Positions 6,632-16,174 of a stretch of 32,901 bases of DNA are shown here, one piece after another; within the stretch, counting starts at the first letter, position 1; each line of letters opens with the position of its first letter. This DNA comes from Ignavibacteria bacterium. GTDB lineage: Bacteria > Bacteroidota > Ignavibacteria > Ignavibacteriales > SURF-24. The stretch lies in the NCBI GenBank assembly GCA_025612375.1, contig JAAXKN010000045.1, positions 1 to 32,901 of the forward strand, given 5' to 3'. The notes below the pieces were generated by a model. The model was not told where the DNA came from and made no database searches. It saw only the letters and a program-made list of their open reading frames with translations. Made by a program: the position numbers and the translations under genes.

Positions 6632-9259
6632 ATGAATAAAGTAACTTTTCTTTTTATCCTTTTATTAACCGGTTTGCTCTTTTCACAGCAGAAGGATACT
6701 ACTTTATTCAGACCGCCCGCAGGGCCAACGGCCGACAGCCTGAGGGCTAAAAATGATACTACAGCCGTTAAAGATACTACGAAAAGAAAGTCTGATATTG
6801 ATGCCGTAATCTATGCCGCGGGCTCGGACTCTCTTGTCTTCAGAATACCCGACAGAAAAATGGAAATCTTTGGAAACGGGGAGCTGAAATACAAAAAAAC
6901 TGAACTTAAAAGCGCAAATATACTAGTCGATTTTAACCTCAACCGCATTCAGGCCTCGGGTGTTGCAGACACTTCAGACACGGCCACGGTAAAACTTAAA
7001 GGCACCCCGGTAATGTCGGAAGGGGGGGAAGTCTATAAGGGCAGCAAGCTTACCTACGACTTTAAGACTCAGCGCGGCATAATCTCCGCGGCTAAAAGTA
7101 AGGCCGATGCGGGTTTCTACGGAGGCTCCAGGGTCAAGAAGATCGACAAGGAGACCTACTTTATTAAAAACGGAACCTATACCACCTGCGACGCCGACAG
7201 CGCGCACTTCTTCTTTTATGCAAAGGAAATGAAGGTGGTAATGAAAAGCCAGATTATTGCCAAATGGATCTGGCTTTATATAGGCGGCGTTCCATTGCCG
7301 ATTCCGCTGCCTTTCGGCGTGTTTCCGAATGAAACCGGCAGACGTTCAGGCATTATTGCCCCGGCCTACGGGCAGAGCGCTCAGTACGGGCAGTACTTTT
7401 CTCACCTGGGATACTTTTGGGCAATAAGCGATTATATGGATATAAACCTCTTAAGCGACCTCTACTTAAGGGGTGGCTATAACCTCACAAGCCGCTTCCG
7501 CTATGCAAAACGCTACTCTCTTTCCGGAAGCGTGGACGGCGGATTTACAAGCCTGCAGTCGGGCGAAAAGGGAGATCCCGACTACGGCGAAAAAAGAGAC
7601 TGGCGCATAGGTTTTTACCATAACCAGCAGATTGACCCCACGATGAGGCTGGATGCCAATCTGAATTATATGTCCTCAAAGAATTACCTGAACAGAACGA
7701 GCTATAACTATAACGACCTTTTAAGCCAGAACATACACTCCTCTGCAACTTTATCCAAGACATGGGAGGGTTCGGGCAACAGCTTATCTCTAAGTTACAG
7801 CCGCGACCAGATAATTGACGCTTCTGATTCATCACAGATAGGCAATATACGGGAAGTGCTCCCTTCTGCAAGCTTTACCATGCTTCCGACCTATCCTTTT
7901 AAGCGGAAGGGAAGAGTCGACCCTGCCGATGAGAAGTGGTACGAGCAGATCGGAATCAACTATTCGGGACAGTTCCAGAATTTAAGGAATAAGCAAAGCG
8001 GCGTCTTGACTTCACACGCTGGCTTCCAGCACAGTATCTCAACAAACATTGCTCCTAAGATCGGGTACTTTAATATTTCCCCCAGATTCAGCTATGTCGA
8101 GCGCTGGTACAATAAAAAAATTGAAAGAACAGATTACCATGTAATTGACCGCGCACGTTCAACTGCCGGAAGCATCGTCTATAAAGATTCTGTGGTAACA
8201 AGAGATGTTAATGAATTAAATGCAGTACGTTCCTTTGACCTTGGTGTGGAGGCTTCTACAAAGCTTTACGGCATAATTCAGCCTAATGCGATCGGCATTC
8301 AGGCCATGAGGCACACCATTACGCCCAGAATATCCTATACCTATACACCCGACTTTTCATCCCCCACATGGGGCTACTACGGAACCTATACGGATGCGGC
8401 GGGTAACTTAGTGAAATATAACAGGTTTGAACGCGAGGTCTTCGGGGGACCCGGGGGCGGCGAGCAGCAGAACGTGAACTTCAGTGTAAATAATATCTTT
8501 GAAATTAAAACAATGAAGGATCCATCGGATACAACTTCCGAGGCTAAAAAGATTCAGCTCTTAAACCTGGATGCAAACCTGAGCTATAATTTTGTCGCAC
8601 CGACAAACAAATTGTCGGACCTCTTTCTTTCATACAGGACTCAGGTAGGGGATCTCTTCAGCTTTAACGGGTCATCTTCCTACTCTTTCTACGACTTTGA
8701 TTACGAAAAGGGCACAACTTCAACCAGGTTCCTTTCCTCGCGTAAAGGAGGAGGCTTTATGCGCCTTACAAACTTCCAGTTCTCTGTCAATACCTCTCTG
8801 TCTGCTGAAAGGCTGAAGGGGAAAGAAACAAAGAAGGAAGAACAGACCGCGCCTTCGGTTACACAGAGCGCTTATGGCAGCCAGAACCCTTATATGGGTA
8901 TTTACAATGATGAGCCGCCTGACTATAATATACCGTGGGACCTGGCTCTGAGTTTCAGCTACAACATGGATAAAAGGGACCCGAGGCATGTAAGCACCTA
9001 TTCTAACATGAACGCCAGCTTTAACTTCAGTCTGACAGAAAGTATCAAGCTTGCTTTTACGGGCAGCTACGATTTCAAGCAGAAGGCTTTTGCGGCTCCG
9101 CAGGTCAGGATCTACAAGGATCTGCACTGCTGGGAGATGAACCTCAGCTGGAACCCCCTCGGGGTATACAGGGGCTACCGCTTTGAGATCAGGGTCAAGG
9201 CGCCTCAGCTTCAGGATATTAAAGTCGAGCGCTCAAGAGGCCAGTTCAGCGGAAGGTAA
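6632..9259 (+). CDS. lptD: LPS assembly outer-membrane protein LptD
   Basis: An 875-residue outer-membrane protein that would insert lipopolysaccharide into the outer leaflet at the end of the Lpt bridge. It begins with a signal peptide (residues 1-19, FILLLTGLLFSQQ). A periplasmic OstA/LptA-like beta-jellyroll covers about residues 65-200, including GNGELKYKKTELKSA and the Bacteroidota-type hallmark NGTYTTCDAD. The rest (about 230-875) is a large beta barrel of alternating strands rich in aromatic girdle residues, with the conserved GRRSGI block just before it. The disulfide pattern of E. coli LptD is absent: only two Cys are evident (TTCDAD and LHCWEM). No lptE is adjacent. The start has no ribosome site, as is common in this group. 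The next gene starts 9 bases downstream. Confidence 0.88.
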   Translation: MNKVTFLFILLLTGLLFSQQKDTTLFRPPAGPTADSLRAKNDTTAVKDTTKRKSDIDAVIYAAGSDSLVFRIPDRKMEIFGNGELKYKKTELKSANILVDFNLNRIQASGVADTSDTATVKLKGTPVMSEGGEVYKGSKLTYDFKTQRGIISAAKSKADAGFYGGSRVKKIDKETYFIKNGTYTTCDADSAHFFFYAKEMKVVMKSQIIAKWIWLYIGGVPLPIPLPFGVFPNETGRRSGIIAPAYGQSAQYGQYFSHLGYFWAISDYMDINLLSDLYLRGGYNLTSRFRYAKRYSLSGSVDGGFTSLQSGEKGDPDYGEKRDWRIGFYHNQQIDPTMRLDANLNYMSSKNYLNRTSYNYNDLLSQNIHSSATLSKTWEGSGNSLSLSYSRDQIIDASDSSQIGNIREVLPSASFTMLPTYPFKRKGRVDPADEKWYEQIGINYSGQFQNLRNKQSGVLTSHAGFQHSISTNIAPKIGYFNISPRFSYVERWYNKKIERTDYHVIDRARSTAGSIVYKDSVVTRDVNELNAVRSFDLGVEASTKLYGIIQPNAIGIQAMRHTITPRISYTYTPDFSSPTWGYYGTYTDAAGNLVKYNRFEREVFGGPGGGEQQNVNFSVNNIFEIKTMKDPSDTTSEAKKIQLLNLDANLSYNFVAPTNKLSDLFLSYRTQVGDLFSFNGSSSYSFYDFDYEKGTTSTRFLSSRKGGGFMRLTNFQFSVNTSLSAERLKGKETKKEEQTAPSVTQSAYGSQNPYMGIYNDEPPDYNIPWDLALSFSYNMDKRDPRHVSTYSNMNASFNFSLTESIKLAFTGSYDFKQKAFAAPQVRIYKDLHCWEMNLSWNPLGVYRGYRFEIRVKAPQLQDIKVERSRGQFSGR

Positions 9260-9268
9260 ACGGGATCT

Positions 9269-9721
9269 ATGGCAATGAAGCATTACATTATAGATGCCAA
9301 TAACCTCATCGGGAAAATAAAATTTCTACGCAATCTTCAGAATAAAAGCGGGCAGGGCTCAAGAGAAAAACTGGCCTTTATGGTAGATAAGCATTTCCTC
9401 GGGAAAAAAGTCAGGGTAACGCTGAACTTCGACGGCTTCATGGACCTGGCAATCAATACCTCCAAACTCAGGATACATTACTCTGAAAAGCGCACCGCCG
9501 ATGAACTGATCAAGCAGCAGATCGAAATGGAAAAAAATCCCAGACTCATTACACTCATTTCTTCAGACAGCAACCTGGCCGAGTTTGCAAGGGTATGCCG
9601 CTGTGAAGTAATATTAAGCGAAGACTTTGCACGCGAGCTGACCCAGGAGAACATAGATGAGGAAGAGGAAAAGAAAAGATCCATCGGAAACGACGAAATT
9701 AAAAGGCTCTTCGGTTTATAA
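9269..9721 (+). CDS. YacP-like NYN domain protein (putative RNase)
   Basis: A 150-residue protein with a PIN-like NYN fold. The opening strand YIIDANNLIG carries the conserved metal-binding Asp and Asn; LNFDGFMD and TLISSDSNLAEFARV provide further acidic positions, and ADELIKQQIE is the conserved helix. This matches the YacP/Rae1 branch, in which the B. subtilis member cuts mRNA on the ribosome. It is shorter than the usual 170 residues and has a charged tail (EEEEKKRS). It follows lptD by 9 bases with no terminator and precedes the serine hydrolase by 15 bases, so the three are likely co-transcribed. ATG at 9269 is used; ATG at 9275 is equally possible. Confidence 0.72.
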   Translation: MAMKHYIIDANNLIGKIKFLRNLQNKSGQGSREKLAFMVDKHFLGKKVRVTLNFDGFMDLAINTSKLRIHYSEKRTADELIKQQIEMEKNPRLITLISSDSNLAEFARVCRCEVILSEDFARELTQENIDEEEEKKRSIGNDEIKRLFGL

Positions 9722-9736
9722 CAAAACGGAGTGGTT

Positions 9737-10648
9737 ATGAAGCTGCGCTCTAAAATTTTTTGTCTGTCTATACTGCTCCTTTTAACAACTGTAACACAAA
9801 ACGCACAGGTGAAAGACTTGAAATCAGAAGAACTAAAAAACAGAATCCAGGCAGAGTTCTCCGCGCTAAAGGGAGATTTTGCGCTGGCCTTTAAGGATCT
9901 CCGGAATCCTGAGGCTGAAATTCTTATCAATGCCGATGAGGTTTTTCACGCCGCAAGCACAATGAAGACCCCCGTGATGATAGAGGTATTCCGCCAGGCA
10001 GCCCTGGGAAGTTTCAGCCTGGATGATTCCATTATTGTAAAAAACGAATTCAAAAGCATCGTCGACGGCTCTACTTTCAGCATGGCTATAGACCGCGACG
10101 GGGGAGAGGACCTCTATGAGTATATAAACAAAAAGAGGACTATCCGTCAGCTCGTTTTTGACATGATTACCGTAAGCAGCAATCTTGCTACAAATATTCT
10201 TATCGGACTTGTAAAAGCTGAAAACGCACAGAACACAATGCTATCGCTGGGTGCAAAAAATATCAAGGTCCTGCGCGGAGTTGAAGATATGAAGGCTTTC
10301 GATAAGGGCTTAAACAATACTACAACGGCAAGGGACCTTATGATAATCTTTGAGCAGATTGCCAAAGGCTCTGTTGTTTCAAAAGAAGCCTGCAGGGAAA
10401 TGACAGATATACTCCTTTGCCAGAAGTTCCGGGAGGTGATCCCGGCAAAACTTCCCAAGGGAGTAAAAGCTGCCCATAAGACCGGCTCGGTTGACGGCAT
10501 TAAGCACGATTCCGGATTCGTCATTCTGCCCGACGGGCGTAAGTACGTCCTGGTTCTCCTCTCCAAAAACCTGAAAAATATGAACCAGGCCACCGAAACG
10601 CTCTCCAGCGTCTCAAAGATCGTCTACGATTATTTTGTGGATAACTAG
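9737..10648 (+). CDS. Secreted class A beta-lactamase-fold serine hydrolase
   Basis: A 303-residue exported protein (signal peptide to about NAQ, residue 23). The active-site triad of the penicillin-recognising family is visible: S-T-M-K (nucleophile Ser near residue 73), S-S-N in place of class A S-D-N (about 147-149), and K-T-G near residue 249. The omega-loop region reads RGVEDMKAFDKGLN, which departs from the R-x-E-x-x-L-N of true class A enzymes by one extra residue, so the deacylating Glu is uncertain. It could be a peptidoglycan-active or ester hydrolase and not a resistance enzyme. GGAG (9728-9731) is spaced 5 bases before ATG 9737; a GTG at 9731 overlaps that site and is disfavoured. 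Confidence 0.82.
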   Translation: MKLRSKIFCLSILLLLTTVTQNAQVKDLKSEELKNRIQAEFSALKGDFALAFKDLRNPEAEILINADEVFHAASTMKTPVMIEVFRQAALGSFSLDDSIIVKNEFKSIVDGSTFSMAIDRDGGEDLYEYINKKRTIRQLVFDMITVSSNLATNILIGLVKAENAQNTMLSLGAKNIKVLRGVEDMKAFDKGLNNTTTARDLMIIFEQIAKGSVVSKEACREMTDILLCQKFREVIPAKLPKGVKAAHKTGSVDGIKHDSGFVILPDGRKYVLVLLSKNLKNMNQATETLSSVSKIVYDYFVDN

Positions 10649-10857
10649 GGTGCAACTGTCCAGGGCGGGCCGCCGCTCGCCCACAAACAACCGAACGCTT
10701 CCTTTCCTCCGGACCTCAGACCTCTCTTGCTATTTCCCTCCCGCTTGTATTATATTTAATTAAAGACGGGGACCCGGGGAATATTCCTTTTCTTAAAACT
10801 GCTGCCTCATACCCCAGGGACTTTGAAGCCGTTAAAAACTTTAACAAGGGTGGCAAT
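10649..10857. other. Intergenic spacer with GC-rich hairpin and recurring motif
   Basis: Just after the hydrolase gene is a GGGCG...CGCCC hairpin (10663-10681) followed by ACAAACAACCGAACGCTTCC, whose first part also occurs in the repeat near 220. GACCTCAGACCTCTCTTGC (10713-10731) resembles motifs at 292 and 13189. A ribosome site AAGGGTGG (10847-10854) precedes the VOC gene. No gene is seen. Confidence 0.4.
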
Positions 10858-11223
10858 ATGGGTATAAGCATTAAAAGAACCGGTCATACTGCATTACTGG
10901 TTGACGATGTCGAAAGAGCTGCAAATTTCTATAATGTTAATTTCGGCTTCGACATCATTTTTATTTTTGAACAATGGGGCCTTGTACGCAAGAACAAGGA
11001 CGATATTGCATTTATAAGAAAAGGCGCCCCGCATCCCCCGCATTTCGGAATGAGAGTTGCTTCAAAAGATGAAGTGGATAAAGCCCTGCATAAACTCAGG
11101 GAAATCGGTACCGAAATTCTCGAAGAACCGAAACTTCACACAGACGACAGCTATTCACTGCTGTTTGCTGATCCCGACGGAAATGCCGTCGAAATAATTT
11201 ATGACCCCAATATTTCGGGCTGA
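10858..11223 (+). CDS. VOC family (glyoxalase/dioxygenase fold) protein
   Basis: A 121-residue single-module protein of the vicinal-oxygen-chelate superfamily. It has the two paired beta-alpha-beta-beta-beta units: HTALLVDDVERAANFY at the start and FADPDGNAVEIIYDP at the end. Likely metal ligands are His10, His59 or His62, and Glu112. The family includes glyoxalase I, extradiol dioxygenases and antibiotic-binding proteins; the sequence does not allow a choice between these. No signal peptide is present. The gene stands alone, with AAGGGTGG upstream and a terminator that begins at its stop codon. Confidence 0.85.
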   Translation: MGISIKRTGHTALLVDDVERAANFYNVNFGFDIIFIFEQWGLVRKNKDDIAFIRKGAPHPPHFGMRVASKDEVDKALHKLREIGTEILEEPKLHTDDSYSLLFADPDGNAVEIIYDPNISG

Positions 11224-11286
11224 AAGGGATGACTTAGGTCCTCCCTTTACAGGAATTTGACAATCTGCAGTCATTCCTTTATTTTG
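11223..11286 (+). terminator. Terminator after VOC gene
   Basis: A 12-bp stem (AAAGGGATGACT 11223-11234 with AGTCATTCCTTT 11269-11280, one G-U pair) encloses a 34-base loop and is followed by ATTTTG. The stem starts at the last base of the TGA stop codon. Confidence 0.7.
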
Positions 11287-11365
11287 CTGTTCGAAATTTT
11301 TAAACTGAGAATAATTCATCTTAAAGAGAATTATAATTTATATAAAAAACCGTGATGGAGGATGC

Positions 11366-12757
11366 ATGGAATATAGAACTGAATCAGATAGTATGGGAGA
11401 AATAAAGGTACCTTCTGATAAATACTACGGGGCACAGACAGCCCGCTCTTTACAAAACTTCAAAATAGGCGGAGAACGCTTCCCGAGGCCTCTTATCAGG
11501 GCCCTTGGCATATTAAAAAAAGCAGCTGCACTCTCAAACAAAGAATTGGGAATTCTTCCTGCTGAAAAAGCCGACCTTATCATTCAGGCTGCAAACGAGG
11601 TTATTGAGGGGAAACTTGATGAACATTTCCCGCTCGTGGTCTGGCAGACCGGAAGCGGCACACAGACAAACATGAACGCAAACGAAGTTATCTCCAACCG
11701 CGCCATTGAAATCTCGGGCGGACAGATGGGAAGCAAGAAACCTATCCATCCCAACGACGACGTCAATAAGGCACAGTCATCAAACGATACTTTCCCTACG
11801 GCAATGCATATTGCGGCTGTTGAGGAAATCCACAGAAGACTCATCCCGATGGTTACAAAGCTGCGCGACGCGCTCGATAAAAAGTCACATGAATTCAATG
11901 GCATTATTAAGATCGGCCGCACGCACCTGATGGATGCAACCCCTCTTACGCTCGAACAGGAATTCTCAGGCTATGTTCAGCAGCTTACAAACGGCCTTGA
12001 AAGAATTAACTGCGCGCTTCCCAGGCTCTATGAGCTTGCATTGGGAGGCACTGCCGTTGGTACAGGCTTAAATACACACCCTGAATTTGCAGTTAAAGCT
12101 GCCGGAAACATTGCAGAGCTTACAGGCAAGCCTTTTGTTTCAGCAAGAAACAAGTTTGAAGCTCTTGCAGCTCACGACGCTTTGGTAGAAATGAGCGGCG
12201 TTCTGAAAACACTTGCAGCCTCACTGATGAAAATTGCAAACGACGTACGCTGGCTCGGCAGCGGTCCAAGAAGCGGAATAGGCGAACTCTCTCTTCCTGA
12301 AAACGAACCGGGCAGTTCAATTATGCCGGGCAAGGTTAACCCCACACAGTCTGAAGCAATGACTATGGTCTGCGCCCAGGTTTTCGGCAACGACGTTACC
12401 ATAAACTTCAGCGGCTCAATGGGTAACTTTGAACTGAACGTCTTTAAGCCGGTTATCATATTCAACCTCCTGCAGTCAATAAAGCTTATTTCAGATGCCT
12501 GCGAAAGCTTTACCGATAACTGCGTAGTTGGAATACAGGCCAATACGGGCAACATTAAAAAACACCTTCAAAACTCCCTTATGCTTGTTACAGCACTTAA
12601 CCCGCATATCGGATACGACAACGCCGCAAAGGTTGCAAAGAAGGCACACAAGGAAAACAAAACCCTCCGCGAGGCAGCCATTGAACTTGGACTCCTTACC
12701 GGGGAGAAGTTTGATGAAGTTGTAAAACCTGAAGAAATGATCGGGCCAAAGAAATAA
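11366..12757 (+). CDS. fumC: Fumarate hydratase class II
   Basis: A 463-residue cytoplasmic enzyme that interconverts fumarate and malate in the TCA cycle (or its reductive direction), working as a homotetramer. Full length for the class II family. The substrate-binding motif [13 protein letters not shown] lies near residues 96-108, [16 protein letters not shown] near 184-199 holds the catalytic His, and the family signature [17 protein letters not shown] near 315-331 holds the catalytic Ser loop. These distinguish it from aspartase, which shares the fold but differs in the PTQSEA region. GGAGG (11356-11360) lies 5 bases before the ATG. It is monocistronic: a stem-loop follows the stop. Confidence 0.97.
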   Translation: MEYRTESDSMGEIKVPSDKYYGAQTARSLQNFKIGGERFPRPLIRALGILKKAAALSNKELGILPAEKADLIIQAANEVIEGKLDEHFPLVVWQTGSGTQTNMNANEVISNRAIEISGGQMGSKKPIHPNDDVNKAQSSNDTFPTAMHIAAVEEIHRRLIPMVTKLRDALDKKSHEFNGIIKIGRTHLMDATPLTLEQEFSGYVQQLTNGLERINCALPRLYELALGGTAVGTGLNTHPEFAVKAAGNIAELTGKPFVSARNKFEALAAHDALVEMSGVLKTLAASLMKIANDVRWLGSGPRSGIGELSLPENEPGSSIMPGKVNPTQSEAMTMVCAQVFGNDVTINFSGSMGNFELNVFKPVIIFNLLQSIKLISDACESFTDNCVVGIQANTGNIKKHLQNSLMLVTALNPHIGYDNAAKVAKKAHKENKTLREAAIELGLLTGEKFDEVVKPEEMIGPKK

Positions 12758-12772
12758 TCATTTAACAATTGA

Positions 12773-12801
12773 GGCCGGAAGAGAACGAAATTCTTCCGGC
12801 C
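12773..12801 (+). terminator. GC-rich stem-loop after fumC
   Basis: A perfect 10-bp stem, GGCCGGAAGA with TCTTCCGGCC, has a 9-base loop and lies 16 bases after the fumC stop. There is no U-tract directly after it (CCGGTTT), so efficiency as a terminator is uncertain. Confidence 0.65.
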
Positions 12802-12832
12802 CCGGTTTAACAACCAAAAGAGGGCAATAAAA

Positions 12833-13165
12833 GTGTTAGAAATCATACTGAATATCTACCTTATCATTAACGACGGGCTTGTTGTGGCCTTCAGGGCCAA
12901 GGGCTATGAAATGGAAGGCGGTGACAATAATAAAATTGAATTTCTGAAAAGGAAGGCCAGGGAGGATTTTGAACACGCCTATCATTTTGACGCCCCGCAG
13001 AACAGAAAAGGGGAATTCATGAAATATAACAAGTTTGCCCGCCTGGAGCAGCAGGGAATGCAGTACGAGCTCTTTGAAGAGATATTCCAGAGCTTCAAAC
13101 TCCCGGAACAGCCCCTTATCTGCGTTACCCCGGTTGTAAACGGCAAAATTATCAGCGAATATTAA
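12833..13165 (+). CDS. Small unknown protein (110 aa, GTG start)
   Basis: A 110-residue protein that I do not recognise. The N-terminus begins with a GTG codon; the first segment LEIILNIYLIINDGLVVAF is hydrophobic but looks more like a buried beta-helix pair than a signal peptide. The middle is charged and helical (KIEFLKRKAREDFEHAYHF) and the C-terminus ends with strands PLICVTPVVNGKIISEY. GAGGGC (12822-12827) is a plausible ribosome site 5 bases before the GTG. An ATG at 12908 would remove the hydrophobic part. It sits between fumC and tkt without a clear link to either. Codon use is like its neighbours, which supports its being real. Confidence 0.6.
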   Translation: MLEIILNIYLIINDGLVVAFRAKGYEMEGGDNNKIEFLKRKAREDFEHAYHFDAPQNRKGEFMKYNKFARLEQQGMQYELFEEIFQSFKLPEQPLICVTPVVNGKIISEY

Positions 13166-13329
13166 TATTTAAACCGCCGAAGGCGGACCTCAAACCTTGA
13201 ACCTTCTTTTCCCTTCATATTTTAATGATAATTTTTATACATTAAAAGAATGATAATTTCATAATTGAAATAATATTGAATAAATATTCTTATATTTATA
13301 ACCAATTTTAAAGAATTTGAGAGGCTTTT
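13166..13329. promoter_or_regulatory. tkt upstream region
   Basis: A small hairpin CCGCC-gaa-GGCGG (13173-13185) is joined to the motif GGACCTCAAACCTTGAACC (13184-13202), which recurs in other gaps. Downstream the DNA is very AT-rich. TATATTTA (13291-13298), 31 bases before the tkt ATG, is a candidate -10/-7 element; the same octamer stands before metG and pta. GAGAGG (13320-13325) is the ribosome site. Confidence 0.4.
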
Positions 13330-15360
13330 ATGTCCGACAAGGCACATGAGCTCGATGAGCTTTGCATTAACACAATAAGATTTCTTGCAGTGGATGCTGT
13401 ACAGAAAGCAAATTCGGGCCACCCTGGTATGCCTATGGGCTGCGCTCCTATTGCTTATAGATTATTTACAAAATATATGCGCTATAACCCCGATAACCCG
13501 AAGTGGTTCAACAGGGATAAATTCGTTCTTTCGGCAGGACACGGCAGCATGCTGCTCTATAGTATGCTTTACCTGACAGGCTATGACATTTCAATGGAAG
13601 ATCTTAAAAGTTTCAGGCAGTGGGACAGCAAAACCCCGGGCCACCCCGAGGCAATCCTGACCCCAGGCGTTGAAACTACAACGGGACCTCTTGGACAGGG
13701 GATCACTAACTCCATAGGTATGGCTGTTGCACAGGAATTCCTTGCTGCAACTTTTAATAAAAAAGACCTTCCCCCGGTGCTCGACCACTACATCTATGTA
13801 ATCGCAAGCGACGGCGATATGATGGAAGGTATTTCTCACGAGGCATCCTCATTTGCCGGACACCAGGGACTTGGAAAACTTATCGTTTTCTATGACGACA
13901 ATAATATCAGCATAGACGGCAGTACAAACCTTGCCTTTACCGAGGACGTAGGTAAACGCTATGAGGCCTACGGCTGGCATGTCCAGCACCTGGATGACGT
14001 TAACGACCTTAAGGCAATGGACCGTGCAATTGAAAACGCACAGAAAGAAAAAAACAGGCCTTCTTTTATTGTTACCAAAACACATATAGGCTTTGGAAGC
14101 CCTAATAAGCAGGACAAGGCTTCAGCCCACGGCTCACCCTTAGGCCCCGATGAAGTAAAGCTTACAAAGAAAAACCTCGGATGGCCCGAAGATAAAACTT
14201 TTTATGTCCCTGAAGAAGTTTCAAAGTTCTTTTCACAGTTTAAGGAAAAAGGTCATAAGCTCGAAGAGGAATGGGGAAAACAGTTTGAAGAGTACTGCGG
14301 AAAATACCCCGAAGAAGGGAAGCTCTTTAGTGATGTAATGACAGGCAATTTCGGGGACAAATGGCAGGCGAAACTTCCCAAGTTTGCAGTTGAACCAAAA
14401 GGCATGGCAACACGCTCGGCCTCAGGAAAGGCTCTTAACGCCATAGCCTCTTCCATTCCTACTTTAATCGGCGGCTCTGCAGACCTTGCTCCTTCAAACA
14501 ACACGGAATTAAAAGGCTATCCTGCATTTTCTCCCGAACACCGCGAAGGACGCAACTTCCACTTCGGTGTGCGTGAGCACGGTATGGCCGGAATGCTTAA
14601 CGGCATGGCAATCTACGGCGGAGTAATTCCCTACGGAGGTACTTTCCTCGTATTCTCAGATTACCTCCGTCCTGCAATACGCCTGGGCGTACTCTCGGGC
14701 TTAAGGCCTATTTACATTTTTACACACGACAGCATTGGACTTGGCGAAGACGGTCCTACACATCAGGCCGTTGAGCACCTGGCAGCCTTAAGGGCAATTC
14801 CTGAAGTTGTCGTAATCCGCCCGGCTGATGCCAACGAAACGAGTTTTGCATGGCGCGCGGCAATTGAACATTCGGGCAGCCCGGTTGCACTTATCTTAAC
14901 CAGGCAGAACGTCCCGGTAATTGACCAGGATAAATACCCAAGCGCTGAAGGCCTCCTTAAGGGTGCCTATGTGCTGCGTGATACAGAAGGTACTCCGGAC
15001 ATTATTCTTATGGCAACAGGAAGCGAAGTTCAGCACATACTGGCCGCCAGCGAAGAGCTCGAAAGCCAGGGCATTAAAGCCAGATGCGTAAGCTTCCCGT
15101 CGTGGGAGCTCTTCGACCGCCAGACAGAGGAGTACAAGAATTCAGTCCTTCTGCCTGAGGTAAAAGCACGCCTCTCGGTTGAAGCCGCAGTTAAAATGGG
15201 ATGGGAAAAATATGTCGGTCAGTCGGGCGACTCTGTGAGCCTGGACAGGTTCGGCATGTCTGCTCCCGGTGAAGTTGTAATGGAAAAATTCGGCTTTACC
15301 TCAGCTAATGTGGTAAAAAGAGCAAAAGAATTATTAAATAAAATAAAAAATAATAAGTAG
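13330..15360 (+). CDS. tkt: Transketolase
   Basis: A 676-residue thiamine-diphosphate enzyme that moves two-carbon units between sugar phosphates in the pentose phosphate pathway. It has the usual full length and three domains: the pyrophosphate domain with the [10 protein letters not shown] motif near residue 27 and the ThDP/metal motif [12 protein letters not shown] near 157-168; the pyrimidine domain with the catalytic Glu in FGVREHGM near 415; and the C-terminal domain after about 540. The histidines that contact substrate phosphate and ThDP (GHGS, GPLGQG, HGSP, THDS) are present. GAGAGG precedes the ATG. It is followed by a terminator and probably transcribed alone. Confidence 0.97.
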   Translation: MSDKAHELDELCINTIRFLAVDAVQKANSGHPGMPMGCAPIAYRLFTKYMRYNPDNPKWFNRDKFVLSAGHGSMLLYSMLYLTGYDISMEDLKSFRQWDSKTPGHPEAILTPGVETTTGPLGQGITNSIGMAVAQEFLAATFNKKDLPPVLDHYIYVIASDGDMMEGISHEASSFAGHQGLGKLIVFYDDNNISIDGSTNLAFTEDVGKRYEAYGWHVQHLDDVNDLKAMDRAIENAQKEKNRPSFIVTKTHIGFGSPNKQDKASAHGSPLGPDEVKLTKKNLGWPEDKTFYVPEEVSKFFSQFKEKGHKLEEEWGKQFEEYCGKYPEEGKLFSDVMTGNFGDKWQAKLPKFAVEPKGMATRSASGKALNAIASSIPTLIGGSADLAPSNNTELKGYPAFSPEHREGRNFHFGVREHGMAGMLNGMAIYGGVIPYGGTFLVFSDYLRPAIRLGVLSGLRPIYIFTHDSIGLGEDGPTHQAVEHLAALRAIPEVVVIRPADANETSFAWRAAIEHSGSPVALILTRQNVPVIDQDKYPSAEGLLKGAYVLRDTEGTPDIILMATGSEVQHILAASEELESQGIKARCVSFPSWELFDRQTEEYKNSVLLPEVKARLSVEAAVKMGWEKYVGQSGDSVSLDRFGMSAPGEVVMEKFGFTSANVVKRAKELLNKIKNNK

Positions 15361-15371
15361 TAAATTGATTT

Positions 15372-15405
15372 AAGGGGCATCCTTCCCAAGGTATGCCCCT
15401 TTCTT
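15372..15405 (+). terminator. Rho-independent terminator after tkt
   Basis: A 9-bp stem AAGGGGCAT / ATGCCCCTT with a 12-base loop is followed by TCTTT. It lies just ahead of the ribosome site of the DedA gene. Confidence 0.85.
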
Positions 15406-15420
15406 TACAGGAGTTGTTTT

Positions 15421-16065
15421 TTGGAGCATATAAGATATTTTATTGATCTGTTCATTCATCTTGATAAACATCTAAACGGAATTATACTTGAATACGGCAT
15501 CTGGACTTATCTTCTTTTATTTATCGTAATATTTGCTGAAACAGGTTTTGTAGTTACACCATTTTTGCCCGGGGATTCACTGCTCTTTGCGGCAGGAGCC
15601 TTTGCGGCACTCGGGTCTTTTAACATTGCCATTTTGTTCCTTATTCTTGCCCTTGCCGCAATCTTAGGCGATACTGTCAACTACTGGATCGGAAACTATA
15701 TAGGTCCAAAGATATTTTCGCAGGATAAGGTACGGTTTCTTAAAAAAGAGCACCTGGAAAGGACACACCAGTTCTACGAAAAACACGGCGGAAAGACTAT
15801 TATTATAGCCCGCTTTATACCGGTAATCCGCACATTTGCACCTTTCGTTGCCGGCATAGGCAGCATGTCCTACGGCCGCTTTATTTCCTATAACGTTTTC
15901 GGCGGACTTCTGTGGGTTGTTCTGTTTCTTTTTGCAGGCTACTTTTTTGGCAATCTGCCATTTGTGAAAAATAACTTTTCTTTTGTTATTTTAGCAATCA
16001 TTTTAATTTCTGTTTTGCCGGGCTTCATAGAGTACTTCAGGCAGAAAAGGATGAAAAAGGCTTAA
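15421..16065 (+). CDS. DedA family membrane protein
   Basis: A 214-residue inner-membrane protein of the DedA/SNARE-associated family, thought to flip or transport lipid carriers such as undecaprenyl phosphate or phospholipids. It has about five hydrophobic segments. Family motifs are present: [15 protein letters not shown] (re-entrant loop with Pro-Gly-Asp), the acidic E in [16 protein letters not shown], and the second re-entrant block [18 protein letters not shown] with the conserved arginines. The start is TTG at 15421, with AGGAG at 15409-15413 spaced 7 bases upstream; no ATG in frame gives the full first helix. C-terminal tail RQKRMKKA is cytosolic by the positive-inside rule. Confidence 0.9.
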   Translation: MEHIRYFIDLFIHLDKHLNGIILEYGIWTYLLLFIVIFAETGFVVTPFLPGDSLLFAAGAFAALGSFNIAILFLILALAAILGDTVNYWIGNYIGPKIFSQDKVRFLKKEHLERTHQFYEKHGGKTIIIARFIPVIRTFAPFVAGIGSMSYGRFISYNVFGGLLWVVLFLFAGYFFGNLPFVKNNFSFVILAIILISVLPGFIEYFRQKRMKKA

Positions 16066-16174
16066 AACCCGAAAAGTTCAGTTCCGCTTTCTTTTATCTT
16101 TTTTATGTGTTATATCTGCCTGTTTAATGCGGGATTAACTTAATCCTTTTAATTTCAAGGGGACACATACACAT

